From: Effrenium voratum
Lineage: Eukaryota > Sar > Dinophyceae > Suessiales > Symbiodiniaceae
Assembly (NCBI GenBank): GCA_963377175.1
Contig: CAUJNA010002757.1
Location: 395,005-459,004 of the forward strand
Direction of reading: 5' to 3'
Length of the DNA stretch: 64,000 nt
The notes under the pieces are model-generated. The model made no database searches, was not told the DNA's origin, and saw nothing but the letters and a program-made list of their open reading frames with translations. The position numbers and the translations under genes were made by a program. This document shows, in pieces, positions 1-29,278 of this stretch. How positions within the stretch are numbered: the first letter of the stretch is position 1; each line of letters starts with the position of its first letter.

Positions 1-2761
1 ATCAGCGGTTGACTCATTCAGCCGCTTCTCATTCTCCTGACTTTGAACTAAACAAAGTGCTTTGCCCCTGCTTCCATCGAAGAAGAGCCGTGGTTTGGCC
101 CCCGAGTCACGAGAGAACTCGTTTCTGGAGTGGCTTGGCGCCTCTATATATATGTATATATATACATATAGTGTGTATGTATATATATATATGTATATAT
201 GAATATATATACATATATATATATATATATATTCTCGTTCTTCTGGTGTAAATGCATGGGCCACACAATCATTGTACCGAATACCTGGCTTGTCTGGAGA
301 TGGGATCAGGCACAAAATAAGGGACAAACGTGTCATGTATATGAACTGGAATAGCCGGACAGTCAACAGGCAATGCATCTACCAATGGTTTGCGCACATT
401 GTGCAACCACAATTCTGTCAAATGACTCTCATGCAAAGCATCTATGTACATGAAATCCCAAAGGCGAGGCTGGTATGTGGACTGGACGTTTCCCAATACA
501 AACATCCATCGGGCAGTGAGCTTTTGCAGCCACTGTGATCGGTTCAGAACAAAGGGAGCTTTGTGCTCCATATCGAATGAGAACAAATGGCCAATCGCGA
601 CCACAGCGGAGTCAACTGCGGAGCAAGCTTGGTAACTTCTTCCCCTCTTCCCAGCAGCAGGAGCAGCAGCACCGCCACGACCGCCACCACCACCCAGCAG
701 CACTAGCTGTAGAACCAGCACCAGCAGCACCACAAGCGTCGTTGCCAGTCTCGAAGGGTGTGGTTTGAGAAAGCTGCGAAAACATCATTAGCGGAAGGGC
801 CACAGAAGGGCACAGCCTGGCGCGGACGGCTCGCCAATCGCCGACCAATCGCCGCACAATCGCGGGCCTCGCCGACTTTCCGGGTTCAACCGGCATGGCC
901 CGGTTGATCGGCTGAGCCATGCCTACGGGAGACTGAGACAAGGTGCCCCTGGAGCCTACCGCCTACCGTCCGCTGCAGATAAGTCAACGTGCTGCGCATC
1001 TCCCTCTCTACAAGGGAGCGGGGTCTGCAAATGAAATATGTCAAAAAGTGTTAACATGCCAAGAGGATGCTAACCCTCACAAGCAACCATTGATGTAACA
1101 ACAGGTTATGCACTTCCACAAAGGGGTCACCCAAACATGCAGATGTTACACCAATCGCGGCCCAATCCCCGGCCTTTCGCGATGCAGGTTTTACCAATCG
1201 CGAAGAAGTCACAAGATACCCGAATACATATATTTAAGACACGCATTTGCGGACGGCTCTCAAATGTCCATGGAGTCCATGGTCATTGTCAAGCAATCCA
1301 AGCATAATTGCCATGCTGCTCGAAGCGCATGCGGGACCAAGTTCGAAACTTTGGTGGGTCGGTTCTCTCTGTCTGTCAAGTACGACATTTCTGTTTCCAG
1401 AATGCACATTGGGGCGTGGCAGGCTATGTCTGATTTGTCAATGCTCTGACAATCAGCCATGTACTCGTGTAACCGCATCTCGGATTGGGCTGAGTGGGAC
1501 CCAAGTCGGGGCCTCTCGTTCTGATTTGCCGCCGCATGCAGCAACCTCTGACGGCGGTCGCGGCCAGCGATGCACCTGGGCGCCCCCCAGGATGATGTGA
1601 TTCTTCAGCGAAAGGGGAACCACGCCTGAATAGTATGCAAATGGGTTCTCGAAACAGGGGCCCTGTTGTAACACGGTTTTAAGCGGAACCCAACGCAAAC
1701 CACCTGAAAGGTCCCTTTGAGAAACACACGACTCCAAAGGGATTCCAGGTGTCCCCTCCAGGTTGGTGTCTTTCGGATTAAGCCATTCGACAAATCCCAA
1801 ATCAACCTGTGAGATGCTGACAACACACACACACATGCGAGTTACTCACAGCAGAACAAGCTTCCAACACACTCAAACCAAGTCATCCAGAGCTGTTGCA
1901 TTTCTCGCTTCCCATACACATGCTGTTGCTTGCGGACGCCCCATTCATCCTTTTCCAAGCGCTCTTCCATGTTTCTGAAATCTCACCGATGCTTGCTTCT
2001 CAGCCTTTTAGATGGTTTCTACTCACCCAAGCCAACCCGCGTAGAAAAAATGGCATGCAGTGGTAGTGGTGCCCGCTTAGAATGTCAATTCTCCGCTTCT
2101 AGCCAGTCCATACGTGCCTCTATGGCTATTCTCTGGCACGTTCGGTATCCGTGGAGCCATAGTCTACACCTAGTCATGTTATGCAGCCTCAGGGAAGTCA
2201 GGAATACTTCTCTGCTTGATTGTCAGGTGTCCCATTTGAGCGGAAAGAAACCCAAAATGACCGGATTGTGAAGTTTGATCCGGGGACTTGTCAGTTTGCG
2301 CGTGATCATTGAGGGAACTCGTTGATTCGACCATGCGCAGCACGCGTAAATATGTTTTGACCGAGGGCAACGAAACCGGGTCACCCACCAGGAAGCAGCG
2401 AATCCGAAAAAAAAAAAAAAAAACACTGCAAACAAAACTGCATCCTTCTAGGACAAATAGTCGGCACTGGTAAGTGATTGGAACCAAACTGAAACAAGTG
2501 GAACTCATGAGTCTCCAATCAAACAAGGGACCCCTATGCCCGCGACTGGACCTCCGGAACCTTGGCTCAGCCTGGGTTTGGCAACCTTTTCGCACGTTTA
2601 AAGCATATTTCATCAAGCCTAGTGTGGGCCTAGGGTTTAGTTGGGCTTGTTTTGGAGGCTCACCATTTTCAGGCTGAAAGCGGTTTGCAGGAAAGCCACA
2701 CCGTCTTTTTCGGGGTCCCCCAATTAAGAGGCGGGAGCCGTACCGACATCCCATCCCCGGC
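1..2761. other. Left end, no supported gene
   Basis: Contains an AT microsatellite (144-234), a poly-A run (2407-2423) and a CA run near 1820. A minus-strand open frame at 269-733 (154 codons, starting at GTG not ATG, with a Leu-rich then Gly-rich N-terminus) is the longest candidate but has no recognised family; it could hold the last exon of the hydroxylase gene or be chance. Confidence 0.35.
144..234. repeat. AT microsatellite
   Basis: Interrupted TATA/TACATA run of about 90 bp. Confidence 0.95.
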
Positions 2762-13380
<10,619 letters not shown>

Positions 13381-14774
13381 CTCGTAGGCAATTCTTCGAG
13401 ATCTGTGCCAACATTGTGACACATTGGACACAAAATCGTGGCGATGATGCACACTGGGGAGGCCGGTTGGAGGCCAGCAGGAAGCCGGGAATCAGAGGAT
13501 CCTTGTGATAGCTGACTGGTGGAAAGGCAGATCTCGACCAAACCCAGACTTTGACGAGGGGCACCAGGCTGGTCACCAGGCGCAACACCAAACTCCATGC
13601 CATGAATGCCTGATTCCGTTCTCTGTTCAGAACCAGCCGAAGGACCTCGCTTGATGTTGCTGTTCGCAACACACGTGTTAACCACACCAGCAACTTTCAC
13701 TTTGCCCTCCCTTTGAATTTAGTCTTCTCAGGCGTCCATCAAAAAGGATGCTTTGGAGACGTGAAGCAAGGGGGTTCACGTGGGGCTCAGATATCGACTG
13801 AGCGTGTGTTGCTATGTTGCTACACTGCTATGCAACTTGGGTGCCAGCGCCTCGCGAGGCAAATGATTCTACTGAGAGTAACCAACCCAGTTCGCCGTGC
13901 GACTCCCAAAGAACTCAAAGCAGGCCCAGCCGCATGCGCTCGAATCTGTGGAGTGGGCAGGCGGACAAAGGCCATGTACCTGAGAACACATCTGGGCCTG
14001 AGCATATGATTTCTGAAGTGCCTATTGAACAGGGAGCTTAAGTGCCACAATTCCCCCCAACATTGGCTAGGCGTCCTGGAAGTGAAGATCCGATTTTTTG
14101 GATTCTTTTGGACAGGAACTCAAAGGAACCAGCTTCACGTGCACATCCGAGTCAGGGAGACACTGGTCTGGCCAGAAGAAGCCCGAGAGCTATTCTATCC
14201 GAGGGCCCATCATGGACAGTTACCAGTCCCCGAATGACATTGGACTTTATTGGTGCAAGCTCCATTTCCTATTGGCAATTCGGAGCGCATGCCATGTCAC
14301 TCCCTTGGTGACAATAACAAAGCACACATCGACCGTTCCTCGAATCATTGCGAAACCTCTAGCAGCTCTCGGCGAGATTTGCGCCTAGTAGCTCCATCTC
14401 ATAGATCAAGCGCATTGGATCCTCCTAGACCGAAGGCAGCCGAAGCAAGCATGCAACGACCCGGTGTCTGGTTTCTGCTTATTTTCTGGCCCTTTAAAGA
14501 ATCAAAGGGCACTTTACAAGGTACTTGAACCTGGGCCACCTCAGATCCCCTGCTACAAGTTTCACTCCTAGAAGGTTCAATGGAAGCCCTCGCTGAACCA
14601 ACTAAGAACCGACCACAAAATCAGGGAACCGTCCAGCAAAATCTCACTTGCTGAGTGGATGGCCCAGTAAAAGTCCACTTTATTTTTACCACTAGAATGG
14701 TCTTCCCAAAAAGCTTAAAGTTCATGAACTCAGGAAGTGAGAAATGGGGTGTGGTTCCTTCCCGATGATCGATC

Positions 14775-14860
14775 CTGGCAGTTGGGCAGCACCAAGCCGC
14801 TGCTCAGCTTCGCCCACACCCGGCCCCGCAGCGATGCAGGCCGCTCACCAAAGGCCATGC
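14775..14860 (-). CDS. Exon-like stretch resembling the start of a TBC domain
   Basis: Encodes MAFGERPASLRGRVWAKLSS then GLVLPNCQ between acceptor cggcag|GC and donor TGCCAG|GA. P.SLRGRVW..L resembles the first motif of TBC (Rab GTPase-activating) domains. No other TBC motif was found nearby, so the call is tentative. Confidence 0.4.
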
Positions 14861-15654
14861 CTGCCGAGTCGCATCGTTATCCCCAACCAGCACCTTCCAA
14901 CTGTTTCTTGCACAGTTGGGATTTTGGCCAAGGAAAAGCATTTATTGGGGGTGCTAACTAAAAGGTAGATTTTAACATCACCTTTTGGTTGAAAAATGGG
15001 CCCGGCGCCGAACATTGTCCGAAAAAGCTCCGAGATCGCTCCGACAAGAACTTTCGAGTAGCCCGAAGCACCGAAACCCGGAGAAGGTTGCATGGCACAG
15101 CCCACTGCACCTCCAACACATCAGCAAAAGTGGGCATGTTGCCTAGAGACATCTCCAAAACCAGCTTTCCTAAAATTCATTGGTGGCTTGGCATGGTGGT
15201 TTGGTGGTTTAGGCCTGGTGGTTTCCCATTCTTATACCCTCTGCAAGAACCAGGGGTTCACATCCAAATCCAAACCACCGAAGGGTATAACCTGAAGCAA
15301 GTCAAAGAATCAAGCGTTCCCTGAAACTGCCAACCACCGATCTTTTTGGGCACAAACCATCTATCAGCCAATGCGGGGTTTCCGTCATCAACCCACTTGC
15401 TGAATCAGAGTGGTCGAGCCATGAGGCAGCCTCGACCCCTTGAGAGGCAGCGTACCATGCCAGCAGGAGTTGGGCAAACGAAAGGTGAACGGATCCCAAC
15501 GAGACAGGCGGACTTCTTGCTGGCGAACAGGAACATTGATAGAAAGCCGAACAGGGTATCGTTGCTTTTTTGTGTTTTTAGATTCCAAATGGAAACCAAA
15601 AGACACCCATGGTTGCGGAACCCATGGAAATCACTCCAGTGATATACTAGGCAT

Positions 15655-15776
15655 TCCCAAGAAACCTTCCTCCTCAAACGACGGTCCCTCCGCTTCGAGC
15701 CAACCGGCGCCTCTGAGCACCTCCTCCGCCCCCGCGGAGGGCCAGGGGTGGAGCTCCGTGGTCGCCGCCCTCGGCG
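15655..15776 (-). CDS. Unidentified exon-like stretch
   Basis: Minus-strand frame ATTELHPWPSAGAEEVLRGA then GWLEAEGPSFEEEGF after acceptor gccgag|GG, with several GA/GC donors. GC-rich relative to flanks. No family recognised. Confidence 0.3.
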
Positions 15777-16261
15777 CTTTTGGACCGGTGCCGTCAAAAG
15801 CCGGATGCACTTGGCTGGTTGCGTGAAAGGTTGTTGGCAAACGGAACTTCAAGCACAAAAAGCCAGAACAACACCAGAAAAGTGGGCTAGCATGACTGGA
15901 CGACTTTCACCTTTTACCGTCCTGAAGACAAGACGTGGCCTGAGAGCAGACTTGCCGCGGCTTTTGCGTGTACTGCGGGCGCTAGTTGCGCGCCGCTAGA
16001 GAGCTGCTGAAGCCTTGTCACTCTCTTCAGATACTTTTAAGAAGCCGGTCTGCGACTTCTAGCCGTGTACCTAGACAAGCTTCTGATGACACCCAAACAA
16101 ACGCCGCTTGTCAATGTTCCTGTTCGCGCAAAGGTTGCTTGATCTGTAAAAATTACCAGTGCATTGCAGTCCCGTTGCTGAAATGCCCATTGGACGCAGT
16201 GCCTTCAAGCAGGCGGACTGCAAACCAGAGCCGTGATGCACAAAACAAATGATGCCACCCG

Positions 16262-16469
16262 GCGCAAACATAATCCAAAAAGGTTCGCCGGACCTGATGA
16301 TGTTGCTTCGGACCTGCCCCGAACGCAGTGGAATTTGCAGACACATGATCAGGGCAAAGTGAATCGCGCAAACATAATCCAAAAAGGTTCGCCGGACCTG
16401 ATGATGTTGCTTCGGACCTGCCCCGAACGCAGTGGAATTTGCAGACACATGATCAGGGCAAAGTGAATC
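16262..16469. repeat. Tandem duplication of a 104-bp unit
   Basis: Units 16262-16365 and 16366-16469 are almost identical (GCGCAAACATAATCCAAAAA ... GGGCAAAGTGAATC). Two copies only, without spacers. Confidence 0.9.
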
Positions 16470-16902
16470 TCGTAATGATTGTCCCTTCGTGCAAAATGGA
16501 ACACGGTCATTCGAACCTGCCTAGCACGGGTGGGTGGCGGGTCCCATACACAGCAACTTGGAAGCCCCAACTGTGGATTCCACCCATCGTTGCATTTGTG
16601 GACCCTTGAAAGGTTGAATCCCAAGTTGGGGCATTTTAAAACCAGCCCATATATGAGATGAGCACACATTCAGCCCATGGGCTCATGGGCATTTCGGTGC
16701 ACCAATTGTTTGGATTTCAGAACCCCACGAGCTCCCATCAAACCATCGTCTCCATGGCCCGGGGTTTTGGGTGGTGCTATGGGTGCGCTGGTTTGAGGAA
16801 ACCCTTTTCACCTTCGTTTGAAGGAAAGCCAAAAGGAAAACACTTTGCTGGTGGGCCCATGTTCGTCTTGACAGCTTTGTCTCAAAATGGGGGAATCCCC
16901 AA

Positions 16903-17112
16903 CTAACTTTGGTTTGCCGTTTCAGCCGCCCAAGCCAAGCGGTTGGCCGTCCATTCGACTCGGCGCTTGAGAGTGTCTTCCCGGAAGGTGACCAGCTGAA
17001 TGGCCCGCAAGCAGGTGGGGCAGCAGGCGTCATAGAGCACATGGATAACCATCGCTCCGTTCCGGCGGGGTCCAAGGAACCGACGGGGCACGGGGGCACG
17101 GGGAACTCGAGG
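16903..17112 (-). CDS. Unidentified open stretch, possible exon or small gene
   Basis: After acceptor tgttcag|AC a frame stays open through RNGAMVIHVLYDACCPTCLR then AIQLVTFREDTLKRRVEWTA to a TAG at 16903. An ATG at 17052 would give a 49-residue peptide with a CCPTC motif. GC donors before the stop are also possible. No family recognised. Confidence 0.4.
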   Translation of the reverse strand, partial: PRVPRAPVPRRFLGPRRNGAMVIHVLYDACCPTCLRAIQLVTFREDTLKRRVEWTANRLAWAAETANQS

Positions 17113-18042
17113 TCTGAACATGTGGATTGGACTATCTGCCTGTGTGTAGTACATCCCATGAGAAGCATAGGCCTTTGTGGACCCAACACAAAAGCAAGCC
17201 TGAGCTAGTCCATCTCGTTGAATCTAAACCGCTCATAGTCTGCAGGTTCATCCTCTAGATTTGCACATCCCCCAACAAATCGTGGCTCAAACCGGTGACA
17301 TAATGAACCCCGGATCCTAGCTCCAATTGCTGCTGTGTACTTGCCTTTTGTTAAAATCGTGTCTGGAAACAAACTGCAATTCGGAGGGCTCGATTCCTGG
17401 TTCGACCCACATGCTCATCTCTCTGAAGTTGCTTTCGGGTGAACTTTGGTACTTGCCCCGGCAGGGTCAGGATTGACGGTCTTTGTCCTGCCCAACAACT
17501 CGCCCTCAGAGTTTTCGGCACTGGTCACTGTTTGGCGCGTGCAGCTTGCTTCTTCTCATTGGTTTCGAAAAGCCCTGTGGCTCTGGGTAGGCAGTCGGGT
17601 GGCTAGACCAGCTGTGGTGGCTCTTCTGCAGCTACAGATTCGAACTTCAGCCAAACACGAGTAGCAACCCATCAACGACTGCTTGCTTCGGATCCGGAAG
17701 AATATGTACCAAAAAGGCCTGCTCGCTCAGGAAGCAAGGTAAATGAAAGACATCTTGGGGTTGCGGGTATCCCTGGCCCCTCATTCATAAGTTTGCCCAA
17801 TCAAGATGTGCCATCGCCAAAAACTCATTATGTGGACCATGGCGGTTCTCTTGCCAGGAACGCGTAGTGGGACGTCACAAGGGCAACCCGGCACAAGGAG
17901 CAAGGGCTGATGTTTGAACCATCCAGTTGATGGTTGATTTCAACGGAAAATCCTGGGCAAAACTGATCCGCATCCCGCCGCCCGCCGCTTCAAGTCACGC
18001 AAGAGGGCGCTGTCCGCGTTTTGCCACTCGCGCGTGGCGGGA

Positions 18043-23766
<5,724 letters not shown>

Positions 23767-25840
23767 CTGAGCAAAGAACCAGAAGACACCTCCCGACCAG
23801 GACCAAGGGACCACCCCCAAAAACATCGGCAAACTCCGATTCCAGTGAAAAGCGTGTGCCTCCCAGGAAACCAGTATTCTAGGATTCAAAGCCCGTGATG
23901 CTGGAGAAATTGCTGCTGCCTCAAACCCATGTCTAAGCGTAAAAGGTCATCATGCTCGTTAGTTGTTGGCAGCGCTCTTTGCAAGCTCGGTTCCACCTGG
24001 TCCATCCAGAAAAGCTGTTGCACCAATATAAATGCTATGTTGGCATCAAACAAATGTGGCGTCCTGTTTCAAGACACCTCCTAAGGGAAGGATTTGGGCT
24101 GGATGACTTTATCTGAAGAGTTCCAGCACCCCAAGGGCACCAAACCCCTTTCGAGGTCCCTGTTCAGCAAGTTGCAACACATCCCAAATCGATTCCAACC
24201 CGAGTCAAGGATCGACCGGAAACAAAAAGAACAGGGTCGATCGACGTCACAGCACATTTCGTGAACTTGCGTACCCTGACACATTCGGAAAATCGCACAC
24301 GACCCTCACCTTGAGCGGTTGGGCTTTAGATTCACTTCGTGATCTTTATTCTTCCCTTTCGAGCACTGAGAGACCTGAACCCTTGTGCTCTTGCCAAAAT
24401 GACATATGGCCAAGCACAAGTTTCCCATCCTGACTCACTTGCACTGGCAAGTGGGAGATCCTTGGCCAAAAGGGCCAGCGGAAAAGGATTGCTCACTCAA
24501 AGCTATCACTCGCTCTATCAGTTCCAATTGCCCGAGTGAGGGGTGTTTCTCATACTCATCTTTCCGACCACGACAAAGGCGTTGGATGTTCCATGCAATT
24601 CGGCCCTCCATGCGTCGACTTAGTGAATGTGCGATCACACCAATGTGTATGCGTAACCTTCGCTATCCCTTCCTACGGGTATCTTTTGGCCTTGGTTCTT
24701 GTGCCACCCAACACCTAGGATTGAAACTCGGTCCAGCAGAGAGGTTAGAACAAGAGTACCCTTTTTCTCTGTAGTCTATTTTAGCAGGGGAACCCTGACC
24801 CAAAGAAGGGTGATAAAGGGCACTACTGGACCTAGTAAACTTTTTAAGCGAACAAGAGAAGTGGGCGACAGAGTGGCGCAGTGGAAATATATGGCCCCGC
24901 CTGCGCGGCTTGGCCGGCCCCTGCTTTGGACGCCTCCCGGCGAAGCACCTGGCTGGTCTCACCACTGGCCAGGCCCAGAAGAGCGAATACCTGGACTCGC
25001 GCAAAATGCAAAACCCGGGGTGTGTTGAAAAAACCGGTGGAACCCTCCTGTTTTGAACGGTCCAAAAAGAAAACCAAGAGGAAACCCAGCCTGGAGGGGT
25101 CCCAATTTGGAGACAAATAAACACCCGGGTTGTCAAATGGGTCAACTGGCATTTTGTTTACTGGGTGACCCTAGATCGGATGTCCTTTCGGAGCCCGTTT
25201 GTTCGAACCCGTTGAGTCGGGGTGAGTTTCCTTCTTTGCTTTCTGTGGATAAGAGGTGAAACACATACAGTTGTTCTACCGGTACTTCCCGAAGACTAGT
25301 TTGTTTTGGCTGGGTGTTTTCACAAATAGGTGGGGTAAGGATCAAAAGCCGAAGGTTATGAATCAAAGCGCGGCCGAGATACGAACAAACGGCCCATGAC
25401 TGGCCGATTCACCTGACTCCGGGCAGATCCAAGCCCAAACACTGCGGAGATAAGCAGGCAAGCGAGCAACTGGCAGTGATGCCATTAGAAACCCCCAAGT
25501 GTAGCTGTAGGCAAAAAGCATGCATCCATGTGCATCAAGTTCTTTTCGATCGCCGGCTAAGCTTGGGCGCGCCCAAGTGCTGGAACAAAATGCAAGCTAA
25601 TCGAATTCATACATACATAAATATATTTCGCAAACGCGGGTCCTCATCCAACGTGCTCGCTGTTGGATGCCCTGTTGGATCTTCCAGCAAAAAAGTGAAA
25701 TGAAAATGGCAAGCAAACCATTTGCCCGCCCTTCCATTTAACATGGAACCCACCAGAGGGTCGCTTTTAGAGGAAAAAAACGTCTTCCAGGATCCCTCCC
25801 CTCAGGTTCCATGTGGTGGAAGTCTACTGAAAGCCCCCTC
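23767..25840 (-). other. Region between hydrolase stop and collagen-like gene
   Basis: Mostly intergenic or intron-like DNA. One GC-rich stretch at about 24890-24980 reads SGETSQVLRREASKAGAGQA on the minus strand and may be an upstream exon of the collagen-like gene. A dispersed repeat (24770-24850) recurs at 55388-55470. Confidence 0.35.
24770..24850 (+). repeat. Dispersed intronic repeat, copy 1
   Basis: Shares GTCTATTTTAG, GGAACCCT, AAGGGTGA and GGGCACTACTGG in the same order with 55388-55470. Confidence 0.65.
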
Positions 25841-25908
25841 TCAGAGTTGCTGTGACACAAAATCCCGGAAAACCTTTGCGAAGTGAGCGTCGCGGGGCAC
25901 GCCGTGGC
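25841..25908 (-). CDS. Alpha/beta hydrolase terminal exon
   Basis: After acceptor ttctcag|GC the frame reads GHGVPRDAHFAKVFRDFVSQ then QL and TGA. GHG followed by a closing amphipathic helix fits the end of hydrolases in which His is the general base. Confidence 0.6.
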
Positions 25909-28900
25909 CTGAGAATCGCAAAAGCGATCGGCGGCGCCCGAGAGCCCACCGGCAGTGGTGGGTTTGGCATGGGAAAGGTCGATGAGAGAGAGCCCTGCGA
26001 GAAATTGAAGCCCTTTTCATCCGTAAAACCAATCTATTAAAATGCAAAAAGGTGGAAAGGGTGTGACAAGACATATAGCAACCAAACATGCACGAGCTTG
26101 GTGAAAGAGCCGCCTGCGTCATGCGCGTGGAGCTGTCTTCTTGTGAAGAACTCTCCCACGTGCTTGCCTTAGGCGCTGCTGACAGAGTACTCCCCTGCAA
26201 ATTAGCTTAAAACCCCGCAAAGCCATCATGCTTGATGGCATCTCCTTTTGGGGAACTCTCGTTTTGGGTCACAGCGAATCACAATGCAATGTCGTGTTTG
26301 TTTGCAGGGAAGTCACGGGAAGAGATGACCCAACTACTGCCAACCTGCGATCTAAACCAGCTCTCTGGAGGAACCCAACAAATTGTTGGTTTTCTTTTGG
26401 TGTCACTTCAAAAGTGAGACCCTCCCCCAAAAAAGCAGGGTTCCTTGAAGGATACGTCCAAGAACGCCCTCCTTGACAAGGGCGCCCATTTAATTGGCCC
26501 AACTTTGTCATCCCTTTCAAGGGCGTGAGCGGTGACTCCCATCGAGTCCAATCAGATCCGATGCCCAGGTGCATTCCTCCACGTGCTCTTCCTTACTTGT
26601 CCAGCCACGGCACATTGGACACCCCTCAATGACGCTCCAGGAAAGACCAACCCGAGAAGAAGAAAAGAAGGACACCATGACACCCTCTTTGGTCTCTTGC
26701 AGTTCACGGGGCCAAACACACACACACACAAACGCATTCTCCCGGAAAGAGCCACCAAACAGTGGCCAAAAAACATTGTGAGACAGGAATGACTGACCAT
26801 GGGTCACTTTTCCCAATTAGTGCCAAATCTCATCATTTCGGTGGTTTTCCCCAATGGTCGTCCCATGTAAAGGACCTTTTGATCAAGCCCTGAATCTCCG
26901 TGAGAAACATGAAAGTAACCGCAGCAGATGCTGACTTGTCTCAAAACAGATTTTCCCGTGGCCGATCCTGCACAAGATCTCTATAAAAGGACCCTTACAC
27001 AGGATCTCCGCGCAAGATGCGGACCTCGTAGCAAGACTTCTGTATCTGCGTACATTCCTCTTCTGATAAACTGGCGACAGATTGCAACTAAAACGCCCTG
27101 TCTTGAAACAAATCAGCCCAAGGCGACACAAGCGAAATCCGGTTGCACTCGAGGCTCTGCAGGGTCATAAGCCAGCAAGCAGCTATCAGAGCGGCGCTGC
27201 AGCCCCGGCGCTTTGACTGGTGACAGAAGCACTTTCCAAGCGCAGTCCTGGTGGAAAAAGTCGAAAGGGGTTCAGGTGGAAAGCAAGCGGTTTCTGCCGC
27301 AAGTATCTCCATTTGCTTTTTCGCCCCCTGGCAAGAAATGAGAACAAATCTGTCCAGTAGTGACAGATGTCCTTTAAAACCAACAGGGAACATATGACCT
27401 CTTCTTAAGCAAATGGAAGATTTCTAAAGTGGGCCATCCCCAGGACTATGATTTATCACTCGAAAGGGGTCTCCTTGTCACAGAAAGCTGCTCCAGCCTA
27501 CTTTCCACAGACATGAACGGTGACTCGGCGTTTGAAGATTGTTCGGCGATTTAACCCCCTGAACATGTCCAACCATATGATTGTTTTCACTTTTTAAGAT
27601 CAGGTATTTTCCAGCCTTTTATGGGGAACCCAACAGAAGGTTGTTTCAACAATGGTGGCTTAAGCATACAACGAGGCGTTGGTGCAGTCCTGACAAGTCT
27701 CAGTCTGAAGAGCATCTTGCTTCATGTTTATCTCTGACTCACCAAGAAAAGACACGCGCGGCCCTTTTTTTTGTACAGGACAGCAAAGAAAAAGGGGCGC
27801 CGCCTTTGTTTTCCCCTGGGGTTGAGCTCGTAGCCTTCAAGGGAGTTTTCTTCTCCCGAAGTGGGCTGGTCAAACCGGATCCGGACCAAACGTTGGACAG
27901 GCCAACTACTGGCCCTCGAAGATGTTTTTTTTCTTGCCTGGACCCAAGGCAACAGCCCAACCAGTTTTACTTGACTTGGTTGACGTTGGAAGGGGAGCCG
28001 AAAAATGAAAATTTTAGCAGCTGGAAGTGGTTGGATTTCAACCACTAAACCACAAAAGCAAAACTGGGCAAAATGTTTCCCAACAACATGTTGAAGCCCT
28101 GAATGCCAGGGCTTAACCCAAAGTCTTTAGCACGAACAAGGCCCAAGGAACCGGGCTAAAGGTGAGGTAGGCTTCTTCCTTTGCCCGCTGGTTGACCTTT
28201 AGAGGCAAAATGTACAAAGCAAAAGCACCTGCGTTAGACCAAGGACAAGCTGATATCACCCAGCAAATACGCGCTATTGTACTGGGCTTTGAAGGGAAAC
28301 CAAAAGGAACCCCATCCATTTTGGTGTGTCCCCTCAAAGATACACCATGCCTCTATATATATATACATATCAAGTATTGGCAGTGCTGACTACCTGGCTT
28401 GCCCCTGCCTGTAGAGGTTTGGGGCTGACGGTACGGACACCAAACCTATCCGCTTGGAGAGGGGATCTTTTCCGTTCAAGAAACACACGATCCATTCATC
28501 CCCCCGATTTGTTATTCTAGGGTTTACAAATTTGGGTGTTTCTCCAAGGGATCACCATGTGGCTGCGTCTTTCTTTGAGGGTGCCCTTTTTTAAAGGGAA
28601 ACCAAAGGAGCACCGCAGTTGGTGTGGCTCAAATTAGAGAGCTTGGGTTACGCAGGTTTCAGTCCTGGCGTTTTGGTGCATGTGATTGCCCCATAACACA
28701 GCCATTTGTGGGGCTCAGCTCCCCCCCGAAAAAAAGGAAGGAACCGGACCCAATTGTGCAAAAATCCTACTATAACTCCACAAGCTGAATTAAGAATTAC
28801 GAATTCATCTCCAAAAATCTTACTACTCCAAGAGCTGAACTAAGAATTTTGAATTCCCCCAAGTAACGAAGCATTATCATAGCTCGTGCCATCCCCTGAG

Positions 28901-29039
28901 CTCGCCATCCGCATCCACGTCTCTCGGTCCAGCAGCGCGGCCACGCCCCCGCCCTGGGAGAAGCCCACCGCGCCCACTGCGCCAATTTGGCGCACCGAGG
29001 GCAGCGTGGCGCTCAGCGCCTCGTAGTTGGTCTGCCAAC
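25841..29039 (-). CDS. Alpha/beta hydrolase gene (serine, dienelactone-hydrolase or carboxylesterase type), partial exon set
   Basis: Two exons are recognised: 29039-28906 with the nucleophile elbow GFSQGG, and the terminal exon 25908-25841 with a GHG motif suited to the catalytic histidine and a TGA stop. The acid-bearing exon(s) should lie in the 3 kb between them, and the N-terminal exons upstream, possibly across the retrotransposon. Position downstream of the synthase gene on the same strand invites a thioesterase-like role, but this is inference only; many general esterases share the motif. Confidence 0.6.
25909..28905 (-). other. Intron region of the hydrolase gene
   Basis: About 3 kb with CA runs near 26715, copies of the intronic GGGAAACCAAA(A)GGA motif (28291-28312, 28596-28617) and one member of a dispersed repeat shared with 51985-52035. 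The missing hydrolase exons should be here, but none is clear. Confidence 0.35.
28906..29039 (-). CDS. Alpha/beta hydrolase exon with nucleophile elbow
   Basis: Encodes WQTNYEALSATLPSVRQIGA then VGAVGFSQGGGVAALLDRET. The G-F-S-Q-G-G pentapeptide region after a hydrophobic strand is the serine nucleophile elbow. Acceptor ttccag|GT; the donor is most likely ATG|GC at 28905, though other GC/GA donors nearby are possible. Confidence 0.7.
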
Positions 29040-29278
29040 CTGGAAGACGCTTGCGCTGTTGACCCTCTGCAAAAAGTCTAGTACTCTTTGTGGCTAAAAT
29101 TTGGAAAACCCTTGATGTCAGCAAAAAAGTTGAAGTCCGGAGATCCAACCCAATATTCAAGTTTGGCTGGTTCGGAGGTGGCAACCCCTTTGGCTTCAAC
29201 AATTGGCATGGAAAAGATCAACTAGGGGACCGTCATGAGCTCCCAAAAAGCGCCATCGCAGCGAAACTGTCTGAAAAC

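Larger units (their letters stand above)
13381..18042 (-). other. Region between the collagen-like gene and the prolyl-hydroxylase exons
   Basis: Three exon-like stretches are listed separately (16903-17112, 15655-15776, 14775-14860), and a 104-bp tandem duplication lies at 16262-16469. The rest reads as intron or intergenic DNA. The stretches could be 5' exons of the hydroxylase gene or belong to another gene. Confidence 0.4.

Noticed and set aside
269..733. Secreted protein with Leu-rich signal peptide
   Set aside because: The frame starts at GTG, lacks an ATG, and its Gly-rich segment is low-complexity; kept only as a note in the left-end region.
16262..16469. CRISPR-like repeat
   Set aside because: Only two adjacent 104-bp units with no spacers; eukaryotic context.
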